Shown: one piece after another, positions 11,301-18,498 of the stretch
Layout of the letters: every line of letters begins with the position of its first letter
Position numbering within the stretch: the stretch's first letter is position 1
Source: Baylisascaris procyonis
Lineage: Eukaryota > Nematoda > Chromadorea > Rhabditida > Ascarididae
Assembly (NCBI GenBank): GCA_037389465.1
Contig: JAZARR010000230.1
Span: 5,845,501-5,909,500 of the forward strand
Reading direction: 5' to 3'
Length of the DNA stretch: 64,000 bases
Notes under the pieces: model-generated
What the model saw: the letters and a program-made list of their open reading frames with translations, nothing else
Database searches by the model: none
Told to the model about the DNA's origin: nothing
Position numbers and translations under genes: made by a program

Positions 11301-13782
11301 GGTAATTTCCATGGTCGCGATAAAGAAATGTAATAGAATACCACTCCACCTTGAATTACCCTTTTACTCATCATTTCAGAATGCTGCCCCTCCCTGAGAA
11401 AACACCGATGAAACACTTCTAAGTGTGCAGTAATGCGGGCAATACTAGGTAGTGTTGTCCATTATAGTATATAATGTATCGAAACTTTCGTCGATTGCGA
11501 CATGACTTCTATTCACTTTATCTTTTATGCATATTAAAGTCTTGTGTTTTTGGGTATGCAAGAGTAGTGCTGTTTTCTGGGAGCGGGAACGCAACATGTT
11601 TTGGTACTCGCTCTTTATACGGTGTCCCACGACGAGAAAACTAAGGCAGAGGATTTGAAAAATGCTGAGCTTTTAAAGGAGGGCACAGAGGGGAAACCTA
11701 CTGATCTCATCGGCGCACATGAAAACGAACAGTATTTTTTCCAAATATTTTAGGGCATGCAGCGCAATATAAGTGAATGCAAAATGCGTCAAAGCCTTCT
11801 CTCAGAGCGACATGCACATGGCTAAAATTAGGAAAACGTTTACCTGCTCATTAGGCTCGACAAGAGGTTCAGGGGTTTTCATAAATTGCGAGCGCGGAAG
11901 CGATGCCTCACCCTGAAGTATCTTTTCATATTTTCTTGACAAGTTGATTATGAGTGGAAATTTGGAACAGTAGCTATTTGAATGAAAATCCCATCCTACA
12001 GGATCCTCTTAAATTCTGAAGGTACTATGCATCGGTCGATTTCTCATTTGAAAACATAAAGGCTTCTTTGTGTTTTATGAAATAAGAGTTATAGTTGAAA
12101 GTTTCATGAGTCTAAAATCGTCATGTGCGATCCTAGGTGACTGTCAGATGATAGCTGCAAATTGCTGATTTGCATAACAAGAGAACTCCACCAACGCAAA
12201 ACAAGGCGCTCATTTGACGCTGTACGTCATCAGCGAAAAAAAAGTCACTTAGAAAAGGCGCTAAATGATGGCACACTAGTTGTGGGCTGCTGTTTATGGG
12301 AAAACGCGATAAGTTGGATCATTATATTTAGACAGAAAGCGACGCTCTATACCCATGCCCCTTGCGCAGAAGTTCCCTTGGAAGCCGAAATTTAGATCGT
12401 CCCCATTAACCGTTGCTTGGTGTTTATTTTCCTCTTTTTCCCCCTCGCAACTCGCAGCCTAATATTAATTAAGTTAATGCGTTTATCAGACGCTGATTCT
12501 AGATGCCATAATAATCAGCTGCCGACTGGTAGCCTGCATTTTCTTCATCTAAGCAAAGCCCCTAGGAACGCCTCGTCGCATCTCTCAACGTCGTAGATAT
12601 GGGGCGGTCGCTCAACTCAGTGATGTTTGATCTAACCTGAACTAAATTTATACCACAGATGCAGATGCTTTAATGCTATTCGATAAAAATGGAACGTGGT
12701 TTCTGAAGGCGAAGAACGCCAGTCTTCTACTCCTGAATGGGTCTTTACAGATAAGGTTAGTTTTTGACGTCGAACCCTCCGGTGGGATGGCTCGTCTAAA
12801 GCGGAACAGGGCGAAAGCTACCGATGGAAGGAATAGATCCGTATTTTTTTACGAAATGATATGCCTATAATTTGTTTCATATAAATAGTGGAACACGAAG
12901 TGACCAGAACTTTTTGTGCCGGTTGGGGAAGAATTGCGGAAACGAGAGAACACAGCTTTGAACTATGCAGCCAAGTTCGTCCTCAACAATGCCTACATTA
13001 CTGAGTACGTTGTAATTTAGGCCGATTAAACAAGTATTCTGAAAGCCTGAGTTCACTGCCTTACAAATGGTATCGCCAACAGTAGTGTCTCTACATGAAA
13101 CAGTGTAGAAATAGTTCTTCATTCGATTCTCCGGCATAAATGGGCGATGGAAGCAGCATCCACGATGTCCCACCCTTTCGAGCCCGATAACAACCAAATG
13201 TATGCTTTGAGCGGCTGCGAGGAAACGGAATACACTCGCATAGGAAGCTAACGATAGGAATTAAAACGATGGAAGAATCTCGCTGAAGAAAGAAGTAATA
13301 AAACTAATGTGTACCTTATCTTCGGTTTCCACGAGAGGATCAGCAGTTCGCAGTCTCTTTGAAAGCGCATTTTCGCCCTCGTTGCCCCGGGCGCCCTTAA
13401 AATATGCTCTTTTGTTATCTTTCCATAGAAATGATTTCACTCAATATGAGATTTTTACCTCCTTCTTAAAAACTCGTAGTAGCAAGGGTTCTTTACCAGA
13501 CAGCCATTATCCTGCATATTGTCGTCATTCGGTCCGGCACTCTGAACATAAATCAACAGATTGTTTTTGCTAACGTTCCTTTTATACCAAATTAGTAGTC
13601 GTGAGGGATATGTCACAATTCATCATTATTACCGCTGCACCTAGCCCTCGCACTGGTTTTATTATCCCGTCCAACGTGTTTAATTGTCTGCAGCCTGAAT
13701 ATCTAGACTGTAATTTATCATGATTTGCAACCATATAATAGGCATCACTCATAGACATCTCACATATGTCTCGCTCAGACAT
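2134..13782 (-). CDS. Multi-exon gene encoding 27 L-[KR]-T-A-E-A-L-x-E repeats
   Basis: Fifteen exons on this strand each encode one to three copies of a unit with core L-[KR]-T-A-E-A-L-x-E and a 7-9 residue linker that in the best copies reads SRPTQPYG. Unit spacing is 16 or 17 residues. All exons start and end in phase 0, many begin with a Gly codon directly after CAG, and most donors are GTA. Order from 5': 13,395; 11,912; 11,110; 10,643; 9,373; 8,877; 8,418; 7,744; 7,447; 7,125; 6,806; 6,460; 5,836; 4,733; 4,404; then a diverged exon at 3,090 and basic exons. Summed exons give roughly 570 residues. The core looks helical with polar linkers, so a series of short helices is plausible. I know no family with this motif and assign no function. 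Oddities: an in-frame TAG in exon 8,877, dead exon copies at 6.0-6.2 and 7.55 kb, and an unproved 5' end. Introns hold only AT-rich DNA apart from features listed separately. Confidence 0.72.
2538..2634 (-). CDS. Candidate terminal or penultimate exon of the repeat gene
   Basis: After an AAATTCTTAG acceptor there is one base, then 31 codons to TAA. The residues are protein-like (CEYLIEGSDQLTKPSDRKEP). The entry phase fits a phase-2 exit from the upstream exon at about 3,032. An internal GTTGAG would also leave in phase 2 and join the basic exon at 2,314. Which of the two exons is used, or whether both are, cannot be decided by eye. Confidence 0.33.
2998..3090 (-). CDS. Diverged C-terminal exon of the repeat gene
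   Basis: A TTATTTCAG acceptor is followed by a phase-0 frame of 30 codons to TGA. It opens EEHEPRFAPTQVSGEPLATE. The VSGEPLATE part can be read as a degenerate unit, close to the MKTPEPLVE form of the 5' exon at 11,844. It either ends at this stop or is spliced at a weak donor (CAGA|GTTAGG, phase 2) into one of the downstream exons whose entry phase fits. Confidence 0.5.
   Translation of the reverse strand, partial: EEHEPRFAPTQVSGEPLATELGLRPILSRS
3091..4299. other. Intron or gap, no feature seen
   Basis: AT-rich DNA between two exons of the repeat gene. No repeat unit, long frame or transposon signature was found. Confidence 0.4.
4300..4404 (-). CDS. Repeat-gene exon, two units
   Basis: 105 bases, phase 0 to 0, acceptor TTTGCAG, donor GAG|GTAATG. 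It encodes LRTAEALAE and LRTAEALPQ, 17 residues apart. The same length and layout as the next exon upstream suggest exon duplication. Confidence 0.7.
4629..4733 (-). CDS. Repeat-gene exon, two units
   Basis: 105 bases, phase 0 to 0, acceptor ATTGTAG, donor GAG|GTACCG. It encodes LRTAEALVD and a variant LKTPEGLAE, 17 residues apart. Ala-to-Pro in the core resembles the 5'-most units. Confidence 0.7.
5092..5648 (-). pseudogene. ORF-rich fragment in an intron of the repeat gene, frame broken
   Basis: Relatively GC-rich island with two overlapping protein-like frames. The first, just after a CTACTGCAG, runs about 97 codons (AAAILAFWDEVAVFVGQ, later LLEYAQPFFPWF) to TAG near 5,358. The second overlaps it in another frame and runs to TAA at 5,095 (LGMYDPKTVEEWTRIQRERL, then FDFKGTKFYPVLF, ending KKKKNYY). 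The change of frame near 5,460 suggests a decayed gene, retrocopy or transposon piece, or two unresolved exons. No family recognised, and no terminal repeats were seen. Confidence 0.3.
5681..5836 (-). CDS. Repeat-gene exon, three units
   Basis: 156 bases, phase 0 to 0, acceptor CATTTCAG, donor AAT|GTAATG. It encodes LRTAEALND, LRTAEALTE and LRTAEGLAG at 17-residue spacing. Confidence 0.75.
6031..6212 (-). pseudogene. Decayed four-unit repeat exon with a frame break
   Basis: Four degenerate units are readable in order: LEVVEDFLV, VETAEKLGK, LEIAEPLME and LKTIKAIRE. Units 1-2 share one frame and units 3-4 another. The distance from unit 2 to unit 3 is 50 bases instead of 51, so one base is missing. 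No good acceptor precedes unit 1. This looks like a dead duplicate of the neighbouring exons, between the live exons at 5,836 and 6,350. Confidence 0.55.
6350..6460 (-). CDS. Repeat-gene exon, two units
   Basis: 111 bases, phase 0 to 0, acceptor ATTTGCAG, donor GAC|GTAAAT. It encodes LKTAEASEE and LRTAEALAD, 16 residues apart. It has the same length as the exon at 8,767-8,877. Confidence 0.75.
6645..6806 (-). CDS. Repeat-gene exon, three units
   Basis: 162 bases. It encodes LKTAEAMVE, LKTAEAVVE and LRTAEALLE, the first two followed by near-identical linkers (SHPTQPYG-type). The acceptor ATTGCAG is good. The donor in phase 0 would be CGA|GTTCTG, which is weak, so the 3' boundary may differ. 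Confidence 0.7.
6967..7125 (-). CDS. Repeat-gene exon, three units
   Basis: 159 bases, phase 0 to 0, acceptor TACTGCAG, donor GGG|GTAGTC. Units: a degenerate SKTAKTSPE, LKTVEALVE, LKTAEALAK. The internal layout of 8+17+16+12 residues equals that of the next exon. Confidence 0.73.
7289..7447 (-). CDS. Repeat-gene exon, three units
   Basis: 159 bases, phase 0 to 0, acceptor TATTTCAG, donor GGA|GTAGCT. Units: LATAEEMVE, LKTAEALME and LKTAEALRD. It has the same 8+17+16+12 residue layout as the exon at 6,967-7,125, so the two are probably recent exon duplicates. Confidence 0.75.
7547..7573 (-). pseudogene. Single-unit remnant with a missing base
   Basis: The strand reads TTGAGGTCTACGAGACATTG, which aligns to the standard unit DNA TTGAAGACTGCCGAGGCATTG with one base missing. 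It therefore encodes no intact motif and has no splice sites in register. It looks like the ghost of a lost exon copy. Confidence 0.4.
7691..7744 (-). CDS. Repeat-gene exon, one unit
   Basis: 54 bases, phase 0 to 0, acceptor AATTGCAG, donor GAG|GTAGAT. It encodes LKIAEALAE. Confidence 0.72.
8282..8319. repeat. Short direct repeat
   Basis: TTATAAAAAAGGCGC occurs twice, 22 bases apart start to start, in an intron of the repeat gene. Confidence 0.6.
8365..8418 (-). CDS. Repeat-gene exon, one unit
   Basis: 54 bases, phase 0 to 0, acceptor TGTTACAG, donor GAG|GTATCT. It encodes LKAAEAVIE. Same length as the exon at 7,691-7,744. Confidence 0.7.
8767..8877 (-). CDS. Repeat-gene exon, two units, with in-frame TAG
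   Basis: 111 bases between a GAGTACAG acceptor and GAA|GTAATG donor, phase 0 to 0.  It encodes LKTAEALQ and LKTAEALKK, spaced exactly 17 residues. The codon after ALQ is TAG (8,830-8,832), where other units have Glu. Either the protein is truncated here, or the CCAGTAG is used as a 3' splice site so that only GRSYHYIG plus the second unit is kept (still phase 0). A sequencing error is the third option. The lengths and both cores are otherwise perfect. Confidence 0.6.
9144..10033 (+). CDS. Possible plus-strand small exons (low confidence)
   Basis: Four short open segments with canonical edges: 9,144-9,171 (VHPFDRKPPP, donor GTATTG), 9,461-9,508 (LADIASDQRLSQGNWK, donor GTAACA), 9,695-9,771 (acid-rich HPWRDESELDSEM, acceptor ATTTTCAG) and about 9,982-10,033 (GSDEGGPAKIEQP, acceptor ATTTTCAG, donor GTAAAT). 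Phases are mutually compatible, but they interleave with a minus-strand repeat exon at 9,323-9,373, and one also reads open on the other strand. Edges are approximate. They may be chance. Confidence 0.2.
9323..9373 (-). CDS. Repeat-gene exon, one unit
   Basis: 51 bases, phase 0 to 0, acceptor TTGTTCAG, donor GAG|GTTGGC. It encodes a diverged unit LKTAGAVPE. Confidence 0.58.
10239..10535 (-). other. Long open frame in an intron of the repeat gene
   Basis: An open frame of about 98 codons without an ATG at its start. The middle is protein-like (SVNREAIALRLPNEESETVQ). An inner CTGCCTCAG and a GTAGAA could delimit a small exon. No repeat core is present, so membership in the repeat gene is unproved. 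Confidence 0.25.
10581..10643 (-). CDS. Repeat-gene exon, one unit
   Basis: 63 bases, phase 0 to 0, acceptor AATTCCAG, donor AAG|GTCTGT. It encodes LETAEALME. Confidence 0.68.
11066..11110 (-). CDS. Repeat-gene exon, one diverged unit
   Basis: 45 bases, phase 0 to 0, acceptor CTATCCCAG, donor CAG|GTTAGC. It encodes MKTTEQLVE, followed by SSDQ, similar to the end of the exon at 11,844. Confidence 0.6.
11844..11912 (-). CDS. Repeat-gene exon, one diverged unit
   Basis: 69 bases, phase 0 to 0, acceptor TACTTCAG, donor CAG|GTAAAC. It encodes MKTPEPLVE, with Ala-to-Pro changes on both sides of the conserved Glu. Confidence 0.62.
11913..13314. other. Long intron of the repeat gene, nothing firm
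   Basis: About 1.4 kb with short frames only. Near 12,570 the minus strand has TTGAGAGATGCGACGAGGCG, which weakly resembles unit DNA with two extra bases; too weak to call. Confidence 0.3.
13315..13395 (-). CDS. Repeat-gene exon, one unit, most 5' confirmed
   Basis: 81 bases, phase 0 to 0, acceptor ATTTTAAG, donor AAG|GTACAC. It encodes a Gly-rich lead and LRTADPLVE. There is no Met, so an exon must precede it. Confidence 0.6.
13654..13782 (-). CDS. Possible first exon of the repeat gene
   Basis: ATG at 13,780-13,782, then 43 codons (MSERDICEMSMSDAYYMVAN at the start) to CCA|GTGCGA in phase 0, which joins the next exon in frame. The frame is preceded by tandem stops TAA TGA that belong to the upstream membrane-protein exon, read in the same frame. 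Either this is a separate initiator exon, perhaps reached by trans-splicing, or it is 3' untranslated sequence of the upstream gene. Confidence 0.3.
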
Positions 13783-13806
13783 ACCACAAGACACAATGTG
13801 CCATCA

Positions 13807-13954
13807 TTAACGAAACCGGTATGCCCACCCACAGTTGACTATGCTCCAACCGACCGTTCCATAAACGAAGTAGTAAGCGAGTGCGGCTAGCACAACCGCC
13901 ATGATGATAAGAACGACGGACATATCCAAAGTCGACCTCACTCGAACAAGGAAA
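13807..13954 (-). CDS. Terminal exon with a C-terminal membrane anchor
   Basis: CTTGACAG acceptor, one base, then 48 codons to TAA (13,807-13,809). The residues are a basic lead (FLVRVRST), one long hydrophobic helix (MSVVLIIMAVVLAALAYYFV) and a short tail ending GWAYRFR. This is the pattern of a single-pass protein anchored near its C-terminus. The tail lacks the Pro-rich end of KASH domains. Its upstream exons are probably those at 14,161 and 14,453. It ends only about 25 bases from the candidate initiator of the repeat gene. Confidence 0.55.
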
Positions 13955-14160
13955 CTGTCAAGAATAAATAATCAAGATGAACTAGAATATATAAAATGAT
14001 GGGAATATTCTTCATATGACGACATTATTTTACATACTTGCAAATTTAAATGAATGTCAAATTGCTGCAATCTTATGCGATATAAGCGTCGATTTTTAAT
14101 TGATGAAGATTTCAATAAGGTTTTCTTTCATAGGATATTAGAGCATTGGGGGTGGCAGAC

Positions 14161-14209
14161 GTTGTCGATTTAAACTTCGATCCTTTCAGTCGATATAGTT
14201 TGCTTGTGC
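14161..14209 (-). CDS. Candidate penultimate exon of the membrane-anchored gene
   Basis: TTTACAG acceptor, two bases, 15 codons (TSKLYRLKGSKFKST), then two bases to a weak donor AAC|GTCTGC. The exit phase fits the membrane exon at 13,954 and the entry phase fits the exon at 14,453. An alternative donor (GTTTAA) slightly upstream also keeps phase. Confidence 0.35.
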
Positions 14210-14452
14210 CTGTAAACTCAATGAGTGAATTTCGCATAAATAGCTCTTGTCAGTGAATGTACGGGTAAGGACAGGCTTCTATCGAACCGCTTATATCCAG
14301 ATGCCATTGCTATTGTAGAGTTACTATTGCTGAAAAGTTCTTCACTAGTGACGCCATGCTATCAGTCGCTTTGAAGTCGATAGGTACTTCAAGAAACCTC
14401 AGTGAGGAGGAGGCGAGAGGGACGTGGCTAATACGACCAGACTGCGGCATAC

Positions 14453-14521
14453 GCTCTGACTGCTCAGTGTGATCGGAAGCTGATTCGCATAGATGCCTTC
14501 TTCGTTGCCGAAATGTCTCAG
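14453..14521 (-). CDS. Candidate exon, two frames open
   Basis: 69 bases between GTGAACAG and GAGC|GTATGC. In one frame it reads FRQRRRHLCESASDHTEQSE and exits in phase 1, joining the exon at 14,209. In another frame it is a perfect phase 0-0 exon of 23 codons, the same length as a repeat-gene exon, but without the repeat core. The first reading is preferred. Confidence 0.33.
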
Positions 14522-16150
14522 CTGTTCACAGATAAGTGCACGGCGGCTTCCTATGGTTTAATTGCAGTAAGGCTTGCAGCCGCAAGGTCTTTGCAAAGTG
14601 CTTTGAGGAATAATGTATGAAGTGCACTAAATTTGCAAAAAGCAAGCAGTGGCGTGTGCGGTGTTTGAAAGAATGGCGAAGGCTTTTTAAGACTATGTGA
14701 AAAGCAAAGTGAGAACTCCTTGTGCAGTGAACATCCTAAAGAAGGAAGATGGAGTAATTCAGTTACAAAAAATAGGTAAAACAACGTTGCATATGTAGAT
14801 GTTTTCAACGATTTTCCTAAGAACTCGCGGCATGCTGCTATAATTTTCTCGTAATAGACATTCAAGTTTGTAGATTTGAGCAGTGCCATTGCTGTAAAGG
14901 CTATTAGCAAACTTAGCAACAAACTTCCTCTTAATTAATACAGCATTCCATTTGATGTTCATAAAGCATACGACAACAAAACTCTCACTACATTCGGCCT
15001 ATCGTCTCGACTTCTGGCATAAAGTGCTTGAGGATTTGCAAAGTGATCAGATTTATGGCAATTTTAACGTTTTTCATATTAAATCTCGTGGTATGGACAA
15101 CAAATAACCACTTCAGTGCTTCACCAGATAAGGTTATCATATTATTCCTTCTAGAGTTGATAGCATTCATGGGATTGGGGTTGTGATCGACCGAAAGTTT
15201 CAGTGGATGCTGCAACATTCATCCGTTAGCAAAAAACTGTTGAGAATCGCAAATTCTGCTGCATTCACAATGGTTTAGGGTACCATCCCCTCGAGTGTAC
15301 CGTGAAACTTTCATTGTGCACTTTTCGCACATTCTGACATGTATTACAACTTTTTATGAGTTGTGCAAACAGATAACCAAGTTAGCAGTCAGTACTTGGT
15401 CCTAGAAATTGGAAAAGCGATCGCAGATAAGGCTCATTTCTGCATCCGTATAGACGTTCGTAGTTAAGAATTAGATGTTCTTCTACGAAAAAGCAGAACA
15501 CAGCCAAACGCCGCCATTAAATTTGCTTTTAAAGTGTCTTCAAAAGACTTTGCCAGGGCGTCAGGCTCTTTTGGTCCTATTCATATCTAACGGAATATTG
15601 AAATCGGCACCGAGAAAAGAGTTGGAATTGCAGTCGAATGACTTCGATTTGAAGTACGCAAAAAGAACGGCGAATTGCTGTGTAGGTGATGTAATCAGCC
15701 ATACATGCGAGCAGATGCAGTTGCACAGTGCGGGAGAACACTTGAGATACAGCTCTAGTCAGCAGTGATGCGGGTACCTGAGCAGGCAAAGAAGTCGGTA
15801 TGTCAATTGCCAAAGGAAGAAGAATAAGCCCAGATCAGCGTAAAACTGAAAGGCTCGGTTTGTAGCACGCAGAGTAGGTTTGTAGCATAACGCGCAAACT
15901 AATGACTCAGTCTTCTAGACGAAACGCATAAAGTACTGCCGAAAAACAGCAAGCAATACCGTTTGAGGATGCGATGGGGTGGAGGAAGCAGGATATCTGA
16001 AAATGATCTATACGAGGGGAAGACAGTGCAGCAAAAAGGCTGGTAATCTGAGGAAGGTACATGTGCTCGAGCTAACCATAGTACCTGAACCATGTAAGCT
16101 GTTTGGGAATTTTGGAAAAAACTTAAACCACTGTCAGAGTGTCACTTCGC
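14522..16150. other. No gene resolved
   Basis: Several short open frames on both strands, none with clear domain character or a consistent splice frame. It may hold 5' exons of the membrane-anchored gene that I could not place. Confidence 0.3.
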
Positions 16151-16323
16151 CTAGGCAATGGCTACAAAGTTTGCTAAGTTAGTGGCGCATGTTTCCGTTG
16201 ACAGAAAGGTTGTCAAGTACCAGCTCTCTTCGATAAACGCTCGGGAATGAACTGCAAAACGGAGAAAGATGGCGAGAACAAATATTCCCACTATGGGATG
16301 ACTTTGAAAACCCCATTTGGACG
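16151..16323 (-). CDS. Candidate exon with one membrane segment
   Basis: CTTTTTTCAG acceptor, then an open frame with a hydrophobic stretch (HPIVGIFVLAIFLRFAVHS) followed by FIEESWYL, to TAG. GTAGCC just before the stop could be a donor. The layout W-G-x-HP, helix, then acidic-aromatic recalls the N-terminus of patched-related nematode proteins, but the match is slight and no further exon was found. Confidence 0.25.
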
Positions 16324-18297
16324 CTGAAAAAAGCACTCTCATCCCGAAAGCGATAACCATTCGCTTTAATCTATTTAACACAGCTCTCCACGAAAGCACA
16401 AGTGAAGATCTTATTTCTTTGCTTCTTTTAATTGTTTGAGTTAGAGTACCTCATCTCAGGAGGTCAATTCGTTGCAGCAAGATTCAAAAGTCTTCTAAAA
16501 GAGAAATGTTTGTGTAAGATAACTCGTTCTCGATTCGTTCGTTCCAACATGCATCATGGTTCTTATGTCGAAATTGGCACTAAAATGCAATTGTGCTGCA
16601 GATGGATGCACTTTGTGAATAGAGATAAGGCAGAGGTATTTATAGAGTAACATTACCACTCCTTACGTGATTAACAAAAACATCCATTGACATCATTCAT
16701 ACTCGTAAGTGTCACTACGTTTTAATTTCTTATAATGCAGCTGTTCAGCTGTAATTATGAGACGTTTGCAAACGCAAGCATATTCAATAAATATAATTAA
16801 AGAGCGCGAAGAACAACACAACGATTCGAATAGGTAAACGAAACACGAACGCCCACAGAGCGATTACATTCCTCTGCTTCCTCTCAAAAGTGAGAAATCT
16901 AAGCTCGTGAGGCTTATTTCTGTTCATCTCTCAATCATTTTCCATCCAATTTGCCTATAGTTATAGCCGCAGCCACCTAATGATGAAATTCAACAAAGAG
17001 TCAATCGTTGTCGTGTATCAATTCGGCTTGGCTGCGTTGAAATATCGAAAAAAACATGCTCCCGTTTTCTTTATACCACTAGCTGGCCATTACCCACGAC
17101 AGATAACTATTCAGAAGCAAAAAAAAAGAGGAATATTCGTGCTTCGTTTACGCTGAAATATAGATAAGAACAAGAAAAGCGTGAAACATATGATTTCTTC
17201 ACTCGCATCATCCGTCCATAACAGACCCCGTACTTATATGCTCTAAAGTAAACACATCGTATCACAGGCTTCACCGGTATTACATCTTACGAACGATAAT
17301 TACGAACACTGACTCGCTTTCTATGCTATACACATTCAAGCAACCTTCATAGATCTCAACGTAATCGACCGAAATATTCGCCGAAAAGATTTAAAATGGG
17401 AGACAGCGAGTATTCGTGAAATCTTTTGACGTTGACAAATTGTTTTTGATCGCTGTTAGATATCCGGTGAAAAAAACTTTACTGAATAATTCCTCTGAAA
17501 ACTCTTTAGGCGACTAGTTCAAAAGAGGTTTCTATAAAAACACAACAAATTCACCGTCCACATCACCTTCCAAAAGGTATTTTTGTGGTGCTATATTTAT
17601 AGCCAAAACAAGGCAAGATTTTCAGCCGATTCCGAAGAGATCTTAGAAAATAATACAACGAAAGTAGCTATAAGCAATAGAATTCACAAATAACTTTATG
17701 AAAATACACCGTAAAGAAAGGACGAGACTGCGTAACGTTTTTCAGAGAGTGCGGAAAGTGCAGCGCATTTAAAAGTGATGGATGAACTGCATTTATAATA
17801 TTTGTTGCTTCAAAACAGGCAATAAGGAGATAATTCTTCATGTCTCATCAAATCAGCTTAGTTAATACTCCCAAACCCCTTCCCCGACCTCCTGCCCCAC
17901 TCTCATAGTCATGCAACCGGATGTCATCGAAGCATAAACTTTTTAGAGGCTATCAACAACTGACTGGTAAATAATTTCAACAATTATAAACGAACAAATA
18001 TGATCATATAAATATGAGTGGAAAACAATATTATAGAGTTGAAACATGACTCCGGTAATGGCCCTTCAATAAAAATTCAAAAGAGAAATAAGACTTGTTG
18101 TTGAAATCGAGAAAGTGTTCGGCCATTCTAATATGCTCCGCACTATGAATAAATTGATATCTGCATTGAAGTGATGTCGGACACCAATGTTATTACACAG
18201 CGGAGGTGAAAAATATGCAAGACTTCACAGTGATACTCTTACACACCATTTTAACGTGGAAATCAACGTCTCATTATGTTCAACTCGTTTCTTCCAC
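16324..18297. other. AT-rich intergenic DNA
   Basis: 3' flank of the AMPK gamma gene. No long frame, no repeat and no clear AATAAA on the minus strand were seen. Confidence 0.35.
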
Positions 18298-18498
18298 CTA
18301 GCCGGTCTTCATTTTGTGATGGATTTCATCCGAGTTTAGGATGTATTCCATGATATCAACGAATGCAACCGCTGCGAGCACTTCACCCATCTCGGTATCA
18401 ACCACAAACAGACACTGCTGGTCAGAAGCCATCAGCAAAGCGATTGCCTCGAAGATAGTGTTGCTTGCGAGTGCACAAGGTTGTGGTCGGTACACATC
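18298..18498 (-). CDS. AMPK gamma last exon, CBS4
   Basis: CATTACAG acceptor, phase 0, 66 codons to TAG. It has CLFVVDTE and VAFVDIME. The Asp of the last motif is kept. The His-Arg pair of human gamma-1 (H298-R299) is Gln-Cys here, and the following Ser-Leu-Ser is Ala-Phe-Val. Confidence 0.85.
   Translation of the reverse strand, partial: DVYRPQPCALASNTIFEAIALLMASDQQCLFVVDTEMGEVLAAVAFVDIMEYILNSDEIHHKMKTG

Noticed and set aside
13807..13954. KASH-domain reading of the membrane-anchor exon.
   Set aside because: The lumenal end is GWAYRFR, without the Pro-rich terminus required for SUN binding.
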